From: Komagataeibacter xylinus | GTDB taxonomy: Bacteria; Pseudomonadota; Alphaproteobacteria; Acetobacterales; Acetobacteraceae | Length of the DNA: 59,901 nt | Assembly (NCBI RefSeq): GCF_009834365.1 | Contig: NZ_CP041348.1 | Coordinates: 3,467,501 to 3,527,401 of the forward strand | Direction of reading: 5' to 3' | In this document: positions 1 to 8,292 of the stretch, piece after piece | Numbering within the stretch: position 1 is the first letter of the stretch | Layout of the letters: each line of letters begins with the position of its first letter | The notes under the pieces: model-generated | What the model was told of the DNA's origin: nothing | The model's input: only the letters and a program-made list of their open reading frames with translations | Databases searched by the model: none | Position numbers and translations under genes: made by a program

Positions 1-594
1 CTTCATGTGCAGCTTCCCCCACTTTTTGATAATGGGCGCCCCACGGTTCTCTATAACCCGCACTTCAGTCGCAGCCTGTCTTCATGGCCACGATTTGGCA
101 TGAGAGTGCTGGAATATTTCGCGCGGCAGGAAAAATACAATCTCATCTTTGCCCCGCATTACCGGCTTTTCGATACAAATCGTGAGAAAAGCATGGAAAT
201 TCTGGCGCCCTTTACCAAATTACCCCATGTGATCATTGACCCTGGCAGCGACAAAAGCGTGGATATGACCTATACCATGGCTGCTGACCTCTATCTGGGG
301 GATGTCAGTAGCCAGGTCAGTGAATTCCTTATCAAACCGCGGCCCTGCCTGTTCCTCAACGCGCACCATACCTCGTGGCGCGGAGACCCCAATTATGAGA
401 GCTGGACCCTTGGCCCCGTCGTGGAAAGCGTGGAGACAGCAGGCAATGACCTTGACAATGCTTTCCTGTCACATGCAAATTTCCTTGATCGGCAAAAAGA
501 GTATATACGCGACACATTCGGGTTTGAGCCGCCAGCGGATACGGCGGCCAAAGGCGCGAAATCGATTATTGACTTTTTGAGGGTAATTGGTTGA
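1..594 (+). CDS. CDP-glycerol glycerophosphotransferase-like protein, C-terminal part (5' truncated by window edge)
   Basis: The reading frame is open through the left edge (codons Leu-His precede the first GTG at 7), so only the last ~197 residues are present. The visible part resembles the C-terminal half of CDP-glycerol:polyol-phosphate glycerophosphotransferases and related GT-B enzymes: LYNPHFS, FAPHYRLFD, then ADLYLGDVSSQ, a typical nucleotide-sugar/CDP-binding segment, followed by PRPCLFLN. Such enzymes add glycerol-phosphate or related units to cell-surface polymers or lipids. The stop overlaps the TTG start of the next gene (TTGA), so it is probably co-translated with the sphingolipid ligase. 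The first 180 bases are about 50% G+C (90/180 by hand), lower than the genes downstream. The family call is moderate; the substrate is unknown. Confidence 0.6.
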   Translation, partial: LHVQLPPLFDNGRPTVLYNPHFSRSLSSWPRFGMRVLEYFARQEKYNLIFAPHYRLFDTNREKSMEILAPFTKLPHVIIDPGSDKSVDMTYTMAADLYLGDVSSQVSEFLIKPRPCLFLNAHHTSWRGDPNYESWTLGPVVESVETAGNDLDNAFLSHANFLDRQKEYIRDTFGFEPPADTAAKGAKSIIDFLRVIG

Positions 595-2390
595 ACACCG
601 CCCATTCGCCGTTTCAAGATACGTCTGTGGAAGTCAAATTACCGGAAATGATAAGCCTCCCGACCCCCTCCGATTCTGGTCTGCCCCGTCGTTACGGCGA
701 TTTTTCGTCGTTTCCGGCTGCGCTGGACTATGCCGCCCAGGGCAAGAGCGGCTTCAACATCTATTCCGGCAAGGGCGTCCTGCTCGAAACGCTGCCTTAC
801 AGCACGTTGCGCGAACAGGCGATCGAGACCGGCAGGCGCCTGCTGTCGCTTGGGCTGAAGCCGGGTGACCGGGTCGCCATCGTGGCGGAAAGCGATGGCG
901 ACTTCGCCCGCATCTTCTTTGGCTGCCAGTATGCAGGCCTGGTGCCAGCGCCCCTGCCGCTGCCCGTGGCGTTTGGCGGGCGCGAAGGCTATGTCGCTAC
1001 ACTGCGCGGCATGATTGAGGGGGCTGCGGCCTCAGCCGTGGTCATTGCCTCGATCATCGCATCCTGGACGGACGAGATTACCACCGGGCTGGACCTGCAA
1101 TTCTCCGGCACGCCAGCCGAACTGCTGCAAACGCCCATTACGGTTGAAACCCTGCCCCCGGTCGGGCCGGACGACCTGTCCTACCTGCAGTTTTCCTCGG
1201 GCAGCACGCGTTTCCCCATGGGTATTGCCGTAACCCAGCGCTCGGGCATGGCCAATGCGCACGCCATTGCGCTCAATGGACTCAAGGTGCGCGAAACCGG
1301 CGATCGCTGCGTATCGTGGCTGCCGCTCTATCATGACATGGGACTCGTTGGTTTTTTCCTAACGCCCATGACCTGCCAGCTCAGCGTTGACATGCTGCCC
1401 ACGCGCGAGTTCGCCCGCCGCCCCCATGTATGGCTGGACCTGATCAGCCGCAATCGCGGCACGATCTCCTACAGCCCCTCCTTTGGCTATGAGCTGTGCG
1501 CACGTCGCGCCACCTCGATCGAGCTTGATCTCTCATCGTGGCGTGTGGCGGGTATTGGCGGCGACATGATCCGCTATCATATCCTTGAGGATTTTGCCCA
1601 GCGCTTCGCTTCCGCCGGGTTTGACAGCGGAGCCTTTACCGCCAGCTACGGCATGGCAGAGGCAACGCTGGCCATCAGCTTCGCCCCGCTTGGCGCGGGC
1701 ATCTGCACCGATACGATCGATCTGCGCGCGCTCGAGACACAGGGCAAGGCCGTACCCTCCAACGATCCGGCCCGCGCGCTGCGCACCTTCGTGCTGTGTG
1801 GTGAAGTGCTGCCGCAGCACGAACTCGAAGTACGTGACGCGCAGGGCCATGTGCTTGGTGACCGCGAGATCGGCACCGTCTATGTGCGCGGTCCGAGCCT
1901 GATGCAGGGCTACTTCCGCCGCCCGCAGGAAACCGCCCGCGTGGTCGATGCCGAAGGCTGGCTCAATACCGGCGACCTTGGCTACATGCTCAACGGGCAG
2001 GTGGTCATCACCGGTCGCGCCAAGGATCTGATCATCATCAATGGCCGCAACATCTGGCCGCAGGATCTGGAATGGTCGGCCGAGACCGAAATCAGCACCC
2101 TGCGCAGCCGTGACGTGGCCGTATTCTCGGTTGATGAGGATGAAGGCGAGAAGATCGTGGCCCTCGTGCAGTGCCGCGCCACCTCCCCCGAAGCCCGTGA
2201 AACGCTGAAAACCGAAACGGCCAGCCTGTTCCGTCGGCAGCACGGGGTAGATGTGTCCATCATCCTGGTGCCGCCCCATACCCTGCCGCAGACCTCGTCG
2301 GGCAAGCTGACACGGGCGCGGGCGCGGGCCATGCTGCTCTCGGGGGCGTTCCAGCCGCTGGAAACATCATCTTCCGTTTCCGTGGTCTGA
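591..2390 (+). CDS. fatty acyl-AMP ligase / acyl-ACP synthetase (sphingolipid-type)
   Basis: 599-residue ANL-superfamily adenylating enzyme. Expected role: activate a fatty acid as acyl-AMP and load it onto the ACP encoded next, supplying acyl-ACP to the serine palmitoyltransferase downstream. Visible motifs: P-loop FSSGSTRFPMG (about 201-211, where the usual Lys is Met), SWLPLYHDMGL typical of FAALs, SYGMAEATL, the hinge-region WLNTGDLGY, and the C-terminal SSGKLTRA with the catalytic Lys. Start: TTG at 591 has a good GAGGG at 579-583 with 7-nt spacing and overlaps the previous stop; the first in-frame ATG lies about 57 bases downstream and is less convincing. Gene order FAAL-ACP-SPT matches alphaproteobacterial ceramide synthesis loci, where an ACP synthetase is required. 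The acyl specificity cannot be read from sequence. Confidence 0.85.
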   Translation: MNTAHSPFQDTSVEVKLPEMISLPTPSDSGLPRRYGDFSSFPAALDYAAQGKSGFNIYSGKGVLLETLPYSTLREQAIETGRRLLSLGLKPGDRVAIVAESDGDFARIFFGCQYAGLVPAPLPLPVAFGGREGYVATLRGMIEGAAASAVVIASIIASWTDEITTGLDLQFSGTPAELLQTPITVETLPPVGPDDLSYLQFSSGSTRFPMGIAVTQRSGMANAHAIALNGLKVRETGDRCVSWLPLYHDMGLVGFFLTPMTCQLSVDMLPTREFARRPHVWLDLISRNRGTISYSPSFGYELCARRATSIELDLSSWRVAGIGGDMIRYHILEDFAQRFASAGFDSGAFTASYGMAEATLAISFAPLGAGICTDTIDLRALETQGKAVPSNDPARALRTFVLCGEVLPQHELEVRDAQGHVLGDREIGTVYVRGPSLMQGYFRRPQETARVVDAEGWLNTGDLGYMLNGQVVITGRAKDLIIINGRNIWPQDLEWSAETEISTLRSRDVAVFSVDEDEGEKIVALVQCRATSPEARETLKTETASLFRRQHGVDVSIILVPPHTLPQTSSGKLTRARARAMLLSGAFQPLETSSSVSVV

Positions 2391-2489
2391 CAGGTCTGGC
2401 GAACCGTCTATCGCCGTTGGCACGTCAGTTCAGGGTGGAAAGCAGGACTGGCCAAAAACTTGTTTTTCGCCCATAAGGCTTTGCAATAA

Positions 2490-2527
2490 GGGGACGGATT
2501 GCAGTCCCCGTCCCCGCTCATGCGGGG
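2490..2527 (+). promoter_or_regulatory. two adjacent small hairpins in the ligase-ACP spacer
   Basis: The 196-nt gap between the ligase and the ACP contains GGGGAC (2490-2495) pairing with GTCCCC (2504-2509), followed at once by CCCCGC (2512-2517) pairing with GCGGGG (2522-2527) around a TCAT loop. No T-run follows, so this is not a standard intrinsic terminator. It may be an mRNA processing or stabilising structure that lets the ACP be expressed at a different level from the ligase. A good AAGGA ribosome site for the ACP lies at 2575-2579. The pairing is directly visible; the function is a guess. Confidence 0.35.
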
Positions 2528-2586
2528 CGACCATTCATGCTGATCCGCTGCCCCTGGCAGGCTGGACATGCCATAAGGATGTAGGA

Positions 2587-2838
2587 ATGAGTGAAACGGT
2601 AGCGAGCGTCTCCGCGCTGATCGTGAAGACGCTGCTGGCGAACCCCAAGGTTCCCCGTGATATCAATGGCAGCAGCAAGATCGTTGAAGATCTGGCCTTT
2701 GATTCACTGGCCGTCATGAATTTTGTCATGGAAATCGAGGATACCCTCGATGTTTCCGTGCCACTTGACCGGCTGGCTGATATCCGCACCATCGATGACT
2801 TGGCGGCCTGCATCGTTTCCCTCAAGCAGGCTTCCTGA
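2587..2838 (+). CDS. acyl carrier protein, sphingolipid-associated
   Basis: 83-residue acyl carrier protein with the phosphopantetheine attachment site in FDSLAVMNF (Ser about residue 39). It differs clearly from the housekeeping AcpP at 15759-15998, which has [10 protein letters not shown]. Its place between the FAAL and the serine palmitoyltransferase argues that it is the dedicated carrier that delivers the acyl chain for sphingoid base synthesis, as reported for alphaproteobacterial ceramide loci. Start ATG has AAGGA at 2575-2579, 7 nt away. The stop is only 6 nt from the next gene, so ACP and SPT are almost certainly co-transcribed and coupled. Confidence 0.9.
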   Translation: MSETVASVSALIVKTLLANPKVPRDINGSSKIVEDLAFDSLAVMNFVMEIEDTLDVSVPLDRLADIRTIDDLAACIVSLKQAS

Positions 2839-2844
2839 CACGTC

Positions 2845-4047
2845 ATGTCGATTTTTTCTAAATATGAAGGTCTCGCCTCCGCCCTCGCATCCGTTACCGT
2901 TGGCGGCGGCCGCAACCCCTTCGATGTCGTGATCGAAAAGCCCATTTCCTCAACGGTTGGGTTGATCGAAGGGCGCGAGACGCTGCTGTTCGGTACCAAT
3001 AACTACCTTGGGCTGAGCCAGTCACCCGCAGCGATCAATGCCGCGGTCGAAGCGGCAAAGGCCTATGGCGTGGGCACGACCGGCTCGCGCATTGCCAATG
3101 GCACGCAGGGCCTGCACCGCCAGTTGGAGGAACGGCTTTCCGCCTTCTTCCGACGCAGGCACTGCATGGTGTTCTCCACGGGCTATCAGGCCAATCTTGG
3201 CACCATTTCCGCCCTGGCGGGCAAGGATGACTACCTGCTGCTCGATGCCGACAGCCATGCCAGCATCTATGATGGCAGCCGCCTTGGCCATGCGCAGGTG
3301 ATCCGCTTCCGCCATAACGATGCCGATGACCTGCACAAGCGCCTGCGCCGCCTTGAAGGCACGCCGGGTGCGAAGCTGGTTGTGGTTGAAGGCATCTATT
3401 CCATGATGGGCGATGTGGTGCCCATGGCGGAATTTGCCGCCGTCAAGCGCGAGACCGGAGCCTGGCTGCTGGCCGATGAGGCCCACTCCGTGGGCGTGAT
3501 GGGCGAGCACGGACGCGGCGTGGCCGAAGCCGATGGCGTGGAAGATGATGTGGACTTCGTGGTCGGCACCTTCTCCAAAAGCCTGGGCACGGTGGGAGGC
3601 TACTGCGTTTCCAACCATGACGGGCTGGATCTGATCCGCCTGTGTTCGCGGCCTTACATGTTCACGGCCTCGCTGCCGCCAGAGGTCATTGCCGCAACCA
3701 TGGCGGCCCTGACCGAGTTGGAAAACCACCCCGAGCTACGTATCCGCCTGATGGATAATGCCCGCAGGCTGCATGCCGGCCTTCAGGCGGCGGGCCTGCG
3801 CACCGGCCCCCAGGCGAGCCCGGTCGTATCGGTCATTCTGGATGATGTGGCGGTTGCCGTGGCGTTCTGGAACCGGCTGCTTGACCTTGGGGTTTACGTC
3901 AACCTTAGCCTGCCGCCCGCAACGCCGGACCAGCACCCGCTGCTGCGCACCTCCGTCATGGCAACGCATACGCCTGCGGAAATTGACAGGGCCGTGGACA
4001 TCTTCGCAACAGTAGCGCGCGAGATGGGTCTTAACCACGCCGCCTGA
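2845..4047 (+). CDS. spt: serine palmitoyltransferase
   Basis: 400-residue PLP enzyme of the alpha-oxoamine synthase family. It condenses serine with an acyl thioester (probably acyl-ACP here) to give 3-ketosphinganine, the first committed step of sphingolipid synthesis. Seen: His138 in DADSHASIYDG (stacks on PLP), DEAHSVGVMG (Asp211, His214), and the PLP-binding Lys245 in GTFSKSLGTVGG. Length is normal for bacterial soluble SPTs, with no N-terminal membrane anchor. The family also contains KBL, BioF and HemA, but the HNDADDLHKRL segment and the FAAL-ACP neighbours favour SPT; BioF would normally sit with other bio genes. The 3' end overlaps the convergent downstream gene by 17 nt. The 3-keto reductase and ceramide N-acyltransferase are not in this window. 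Confidence 0.88.
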   Translation: MSIFSKYEGLASALASVTVGGGRNPFDVVIEKPISSTVGLIEGRETLLFGTNNYLGLSQSPAAINAAVEAAKAYGVGTTGSRIANGTQGLHRQLEERLSAFFRRRHCMVFSTGYQANLGTISALAGKDDYLLLDADSHASIYDGSRLGHAQVIRFRHNDADDLHKRLRRLEGTPGAKLVVVEGIYSMMGDVVPMAEFAAVKRETGAWLLADEAHSVGVMGEHGRGVAEADGVEDDVDFVVGTFSKSLGTVGGYCVSNHDGLDLIRLCSRPYMFTASLPPEVIAATMAALTELENHPELRIRLMDNARRLHAGLQAAGLRTGPQASPVVSVILDDVAVAVAFWNRLLDLGVYVNLSLPPATPDQHPLLRTSVMATHTPAEIDRAVDIFATVAREMGLNHAA

Positions 4048-4993
4048 AGAACCCTGCCTGCCGTAGCTTCCATAACAGGTACGGCAGGCAGATCAGCGGA
4101 TGCCGCTCGGAAAACGGCCCAAGTGGCAGTTCAATGCCGGAATGCCGCCTGATCTTCCAGGCAATGTAGCGCGCGCCCCCTTCAAACGTGAAGGCGCCCT
4201 TGAACAGGCGGCTGACATTGAGCACCCGCCCCAGCCGCCCGCGCAGCCACCAGCCCTCCTGCATGCTGCGCCGTAGTTGCGGTGTCAGGCGGGGGGCAAG
4301 CTGCGCGCCATCACGCGAGAAGGGCAGGCCATCGGCCAACCATATATCGGGCAGCAGCGCGCGATAACGCGCCTCGCGCCCTTCCAGCAGGGCAGATGGC
4401 CTGCGCCCGTTTTCCACCCGCAGTTCCGCGCCATAAGTATGCGCGAACAGCGCCAGCCAGAATTCATCCGCCGTGCCCTGCGCCGGGCCAAGAGCCGCCG
4501 CCCAGCGCCCGGCCTGCCCCATGGCGCGCACCAGGCAGCCCAGTATGGCATCAGCCGCCTCAGGCCCGCGCACCCAGACCAGCCTGACCGGCTGGCAGAA
4601 CCGCGCCCAGATGGTGGTATCGAGCGTGGCCCGCCCCGTCATGCGCCGGAACTGGGCAATCGACAGGATGGCAACCTTGGCGCGGATGATGCGCCCGCCT
4701 ACCGGAATTTCATGATATTCAACATTGGGCGGCAGCAGGCGATTGGCCTCACGCGCGAAGTAGCCTGAGGTCCAGTCCTCCAGCCGTTCTACAATGACAT
4801 AAAAATCCAGCACGCCATCGGGGTCGGGTTCGCGCAGCACGGAGCCGTAAAAGAGCACGCCCAGAGGCTGCGCTGAACCCAGCAGGTCGCATACGAACTG
4901 CGTGACAAAGGCAGGAACGGGCTGGACCAGTTCATTGGCCAGCGTATGGGCAATGCGCCCTGCCGCGGCAAGGCGGCTGGAAGGATCAGCCAT
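4031..4993 (-). CDS. Tam41-like nucleotidyltransferase; possible (ceramide-)phosphatidate cytidylyltransferase
   Basis: About 320 residues. The N-terminal part has a nucleotidyltransferase signature: LFYGSVLRE (Gly50-Ser51) followed by LDFYVIVERLEDW (Asp63). The pattern YGS...(I/L)DF.(F/V).V....W, then a Gly-Gly-Arg segment, a KVAIL strand and an ARFCQPVRL helix, follows Tam41, the CDP-diacylglycerol synthase with a nucleotidyltransferase fold; the usual Gln after GS is not obvious. The gene lies directly after a DAGK-family lipid kinase (12-nt gap) and converges on serine palmitoyltransferase. A role in activating phosphorylated ceramide or phosphatidate with CTP is therefore plausible but inferred. 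Start: ATG 4993 has GAGGA 9 nt upstream; ATG 5002 overlaps that site and is less likely. It could instead be a regulatory or antitoxin-like NTase, but the length and C-terminal part argue against that. Confidence 0.55.
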   Translation of the reverse strand: MADPSSRLAAAGRIAHTLANELVQPVPAFVTQFVCDLLGSAQPLGVLFYGSVLREPDPDGVLDFYVIVERLEDWTSGYFAREANRLLPPNVEYHEIPVGGRIIRAKVAILSIAQFRRMTGRATLDTTIWARFCQPVRLVWVRGPEAADAILGCLVRAMGQAGRWAAALGPAQGTADEFWLALFAHTYGAELRVENGRRPSALLEGREARYRALLPDIWLADGLPFSRDGAQLAPRLTPQLRRSMQEGWWLRGRLGRVLNVSRLFKGAFTFEGGARYIAWKIRRHSGIELPLGPFSERHPLICLPYLLWKLRQAGFFRRRG

Positions 4994-5005
4994 GGTCAGC
5001 ATTCC

Positions 5006-5998
5006 TCAGGCGTGGATGAAGTCGATGGGTGCTGTGGCGGACAGCATGATCCGGCCAGACGCGCCGGGAGAAAAGACTTCCCCATCCAGCACGAAATCGG
5101 ATTCAAGCGCCATTTCGATCCGCTCTTCGCAACCGCTGCAGTAATCGGGGTTATGGCGCAGCCAGGCCGGGTGCCGCCCCCGCAGCAACGCCCAGGCGGC
5201 AGCGGCGAGGCGCGAGGGCTGGCCTGCCACATGCAGGTAATTGATCACATCGCTGCGCCCGCCCGCCACATTCCAGAACGGCCATATGCCATGCGGCAGG
5301 CGCTGGAGCGTGCTGGACAGGAACAGAAAGCAGTTTCCATGTCGCACCGACCGCTCACCTGCCTTGAGCGTAATCGGGTTGCCCTGCATCCATTCCCGCC
5401 GCGAGCGACGGGTGAACAGATGCGCGACCGAGGACAGGAACGAGACGACAACCGCCATTTCATGGGAATAATTGTTCAGGATGGCGGGCTGGTGGGCCAG
5501 TTCAATGCCGCGCGTAAAGGCCGCTGCCCCATGAAACATGCCCACGACCGCAGGCTTGCCCTCGGCCTCGGGCCATTCAACAACCAGCCCGCAGCGCCTG
5601 CGCACCCTGCTCCGCAGCTTATCGGCAGCGGCAAGGCTGACCAGCCGGTCAAGCGCCTTTTGCCCGCGCAGGCCAAAGCCCACATCACCCGCGATCAGGT
5701 TGGTATTGCCCGAAGGCAGGATGGCAAGTGCTGGAAAGCGCTCAGGGGCATAATGGCGATGGATGGCGGTCAGCACATCGCTGACCGTGCCATCTCCCCC
5801 ATCGACCACGATACAGCCCATGTCGCGCGCGGCCAGCTGCGCAATTGCGGCATCGAGAAGGGAACGGTCGGCCGGATCAATGAAATTCTCTCCCAGAAGG
5901 CTACGGGCCATCGGGGCATACGAACTCTTGTCGCCCATGTTCCGCCGGCTGCGCGGGTTATAAACAAGCGCAAAACGTCCGGTCACTGATGATTCCAT
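5006..5998 (-). CDS. diacylglycerol kinase-family lipid kinase, probable ceramide kinase
   Basis: 330 residues with the DAGK/sphingosine kinase catalytic domain: LVYNPRSRRN at the N-terminus, the nucleotide-binding VDGGDGTVSDVL, and the LPSGNTNLIAGD loop. These enzymes transfer the gamma-phosphate of ATP to a lipid hydroxyl on the inner membrane surface. The family includes bacterial diacylglycerol kinases, YegS and a Caulobacter ceramide kinase found beside its spt genes. Position 1 kb from serine palmitoyltransferase and in an operon with a Tam41-like nucleotidyltransferase makes ceramide the favoured substrate here, by inference. It is transcribed divergently from the metallophosphoesterase, with a 147-nt gap to that gene's preferred start. 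The lipid kinase call is strong; the substrate is uncertain. Confidence 0.75.
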   Translation of the reverse strand: MESSVTGRFALVYNPRSRRNMGDKSSYAPMARSLLGENFIDPADRSLLDAAIAQLAARDMGCIVVDGGDGTVSDVLTAIHRHYAPERFPALAILPSGNTNLIAGDVGFGLRGQKALDRLVSLAAADKLRSRVRRRCGLVVEWPEAEGKPAVVGMFHGAAAFTRGIELAHQPAILNNYSHEMAVVVSFLSSVAHLFTRRSRREWMQGNPITLKAGERSVRHGNCFLFLSSTLQRLPHGIWPFWNVAGGRSDVINYLHVAGQPSRLAAAAWALLRGRHPAWLRHNPDYCSGCEERIEMALESDFVLDGEVFSPGASGRIMLSATAPIDFIHA

Positions 5999-6145
5999 CC
6001 CTGTCTGAAATTTGACTTACAGGCCATAAGCAACCATCTGCCTTCTATTGCAAGGCACGAAACGATGGAACGCATCACCACACCGGCAGGCATAACACGG
6101 CCCGGCCCGGTTACCGACCGGCCTGATGCAGGGAAAGACACCAGC

Positions 6146-7015
6146 TTGAACGCCATCACCATAGCCCATCTTTCTGACCCGCATCTGCCGACGGAGATGT
6201 CGCCCCCGCGCCTGCGCGAGAAGCTGAACAAGCGCCTGTTCAGCCATCTTTCATGGAAGCGGCGCCGCCGTTTCCTGCACCGCCCGGAAATTCTGGCCCG
6301 TGTGATGGCCGACATTGGCAGCGCCCATGTGAACATGATCGCGCTGACCGGCGACCTGACCAATATGGGCCTGCCGGGAGAATGCCGCCACGCCCTGCGC
6401 TGGCTTGAACAGATGCCTGCCCCCTGCACAGTCATACCGGGAAATCATGACACCCTTGTGCATGATAACTGGCAGCAGACCATAGGCCTGTGGCAGCCAT
6501 GGATGGGCGCGCTCCCCTTCCCGTTCGTGCGCCAGATAGGACCGGTTGCGCTGATCGGCGTGAGTTCGGCAGTGCCAACGCCCTGGTTCAGGGCAACGGG
6601 CCGCATGGGTGCGCGCCAAGCCGCGCGCCTCGCCACAATACTGCATGAAACAGGCAGGCAGGGACTGTGCCGCATTGTCATGATTCATCATCCGCCCGTG
6701 CCGGGCCTTGCCATTGCCCGCAAGGCGCTCAGGGATCCCCAGCATTTCGCCCACACCATTGCACGCGAAGGGGCGGAGATGGTACTCCATGGCCATATCC
6801 ATACCTCCACCCTGTCTTCCCTGCCCGGCCCTGCTGGCGCCGTGCCGGTTCTGGGCATTGCATCGGCGTCGGCACGGTCGCGTGATCCGCTGCGCGCGGC
6901 GGCATGGAATCGGATTACCGTCACACCACGCGATGGAGGATATACGCTTGGTGTTACAAGGCGTTTCTTTCCGGCAGACGGGGCAGTGGGTACAACGCAG
7001 GAAACTATTTTTTGA
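6146..7015 (+). CDS. calcineurin-like metallophosphoesterase
   Basis: Class III metallophosphoesterase with the full metal-binding set in order: HLSDPHLP (Asp, His), TGDLTN (GDxxN), PGNHDTL (GNHD), IHHPPVPG (H) and HGHIHTS (GHxH). Substrates in this family range from nucleotides to phospholipids and cannot be read from motifs. Start: TTG at 6146 begins just before the first beta strand and has GGGAAAG at 6131-6137; an in-frame ATG at 6065 would add 27 residues of low-complexity sequence. It lies between a lipid kinase and lptF, so a lipid phosphatase role (for example removing a terminal phosphate from a head group) is attractive but unproven. Confidence 0.8.
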   Translation: MNAITIAHLSDPHLPTEMSPPRLREKLNKRLFSHLSWKRRRRFLHRPEILARVMADIGSAHVNMIALTGDLTNMGLPGECRHALRWLEQMPAPCTVIPGNHDTLVHDNWQQTIGLWQPWMGALPFPFVRQIGPVALIGVSSAVPTPWFRATGRMGARQAARLATILHETGRQGLCRIVMIHHPPVPGLAIARKALRDPQHFAHTIAREGAEMVLHGHIHTSTLSSLPGPAGAVPVLGIASASARSRDPLRAAAWNRITVTPRDGGYTLGVTRRFFPADGAVGTTQETIF

Positions 7016-7059
7016 ATGAGTCCTCCCCCGTATCGTTTTTCGGATATAAGCACGCCTAG

Positions 7060-8292
7060 ATGAGCCGCATGTCTTTACAGCACGGGATTCTGGCCAAGCT
7101 GCGTCCCAATACCATGGACCGCTACCTGCTGCGGCAGGTCGTGCCGCCGTTTTCCATCGCACTGGGTGTGGTCATGTCCGCCCTGCTGCTGGAGCGGCTT
7201 CTGGTGCTGTTCAACATGCTGGCTGCCAATGGCAGCTCCATGAAAACATTCTTCGGCCTGCTCAGCGACCTGATCCCCCATTACCTGGGGCTGGCGCTTC
7301 CGGCGGCCATGTGCGTAAGCGTGTTTTCCATTATCCGGCGCATGAGCGCCAACCATGAAATCGATGCCCTGACGGCCAGCGGGGTCTCGATCTTCCGCAT
7401 CTGCCAGCCTTTCGTGCTGACGGGGGCGGTCTTTAGCGTGCTGGCCTTCTCGCTCTATGGCTTTATCCAGCCTTACGCACGCTATGACTACCGCTCGGCC
7501 TTCTATTTCGCCAGCCATGCGGGCTGGACGCCGCACCTGCAATCCAAGATGTTCGCCATCTCCGATGACATCATGCTCACGGCCGAGAACGTGGACCATG
7601 CGGGGTCGCGGCTGTTCCGTGTCTTCATCCGTGACAGTTCGGACAAGACGCGCGTGCGCTACATTACCGCGCAGAAGGGCTACCTGTACAATCCGGCTGA
7701 CGGCTCGCGCATGCGGCTTGACCTCGTCAACGGCACCATCGTGACCGACACGCATGACAAGCCCCCCTCCATTACCGGCTTTACCCGCACCACCCGCCTC
7801 ATTTCCGGCGAGGCCAAGCTGGATGATGAAGCCTATCGCCAACGCGGCGAGACGGAGCGCGAACTGACCGTGCCCGAGCTGTATTATGGCCTCCGCCATG
7901 GCTATCCCGGCATCAGCCCGTCCTACATGCTGGCTGAACTGCACTTCCGCCTGGCGCGCACCGCTTCCATTCCGTTCATTCCCATTCTGGCCTGCGCGCT
8001 TGCGGGCGTGCGCAAGCGCCAGAAGGGCAACCCCGGCCTGGCCATCGCCGCCATCACGCTGGTCAGCTTTGACCACACGCTGCAGATGGGCATGAGCTTT
8101 GTCGCCAACATGCACATGTCTCCACTGCTGGTCATCTGGCTGCCCACGGTCATCTTCGCCGGAGTGTGCGTGGGCATGCTGATCCGGCAGGCAGGGGGCC
8201 TGCGCACCCTGTTCTCTCAGGGGCCAAGCCTGCCGCCACGCCAGCTTTCGGCAGATGGCCTGCCCCGGCGCATGCAGGAAAAAGAGGCATGA
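7060..8292 (+). CDS. lptF: LptF-family lipid export permease
   Basis: 410-residue YjgP/YjgQ-family permease: an N-terminal transmembrane block, a large periplasmic beta-jellyroll region (about 140-270), and C-terminal transmembrane helices. The cytoplasmic coupling helix NHEIDALTASGVS, which contacts the LptB ATPase, is intact. LptF with LptG and LptB2 extracts LPS from the inner membrane. It overlaps lptG by ATGA. In most alphaproteobacteria lptF-lptG are followed by lptD and surA; here they are followed by a lipid hydroxylase and preceded by sphingolipid genes, so a sphingolipid-dedicated paralogue cannot be excluded. Start ATG 7060; ATG 7069 is an alternative. Confidence 0.88.
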   Translation: MSRMSLQHGILAKLRPNTMDRYLLRQVVPPFSIALGVVMSALLLERLLVLFNMLAANGSSMKTFFGLLSDLIPHYLGLALPAAMCVSVFSIIRRMSANHEIDALTASGVSIFRICQPFVLTGAVFSVLAFSLYGFIQPYARYDYRSAFYFASHAGWTPHLQSKMFAISDDIMLTAENVDHAGSRLFRVFIRDSSDKTRVRYITAQKGYLYNPADGSRMRLDLVNGTIVTDTHDKPPSITGFTRTTRLISGEAKLDDEAYRQRGETERELTVPELYYGLRHGYPGISPSYMLAELHFRLARTASIPFIPILACALAGVRKRQKGNPGLAIAAITLVSFDHTLQMGMSFVANMHMSPLLVIWLPTVIFAGVCVGMLIRQAGGLRTLFSQGPSLPPRQLSADGLPRRMQEKEA

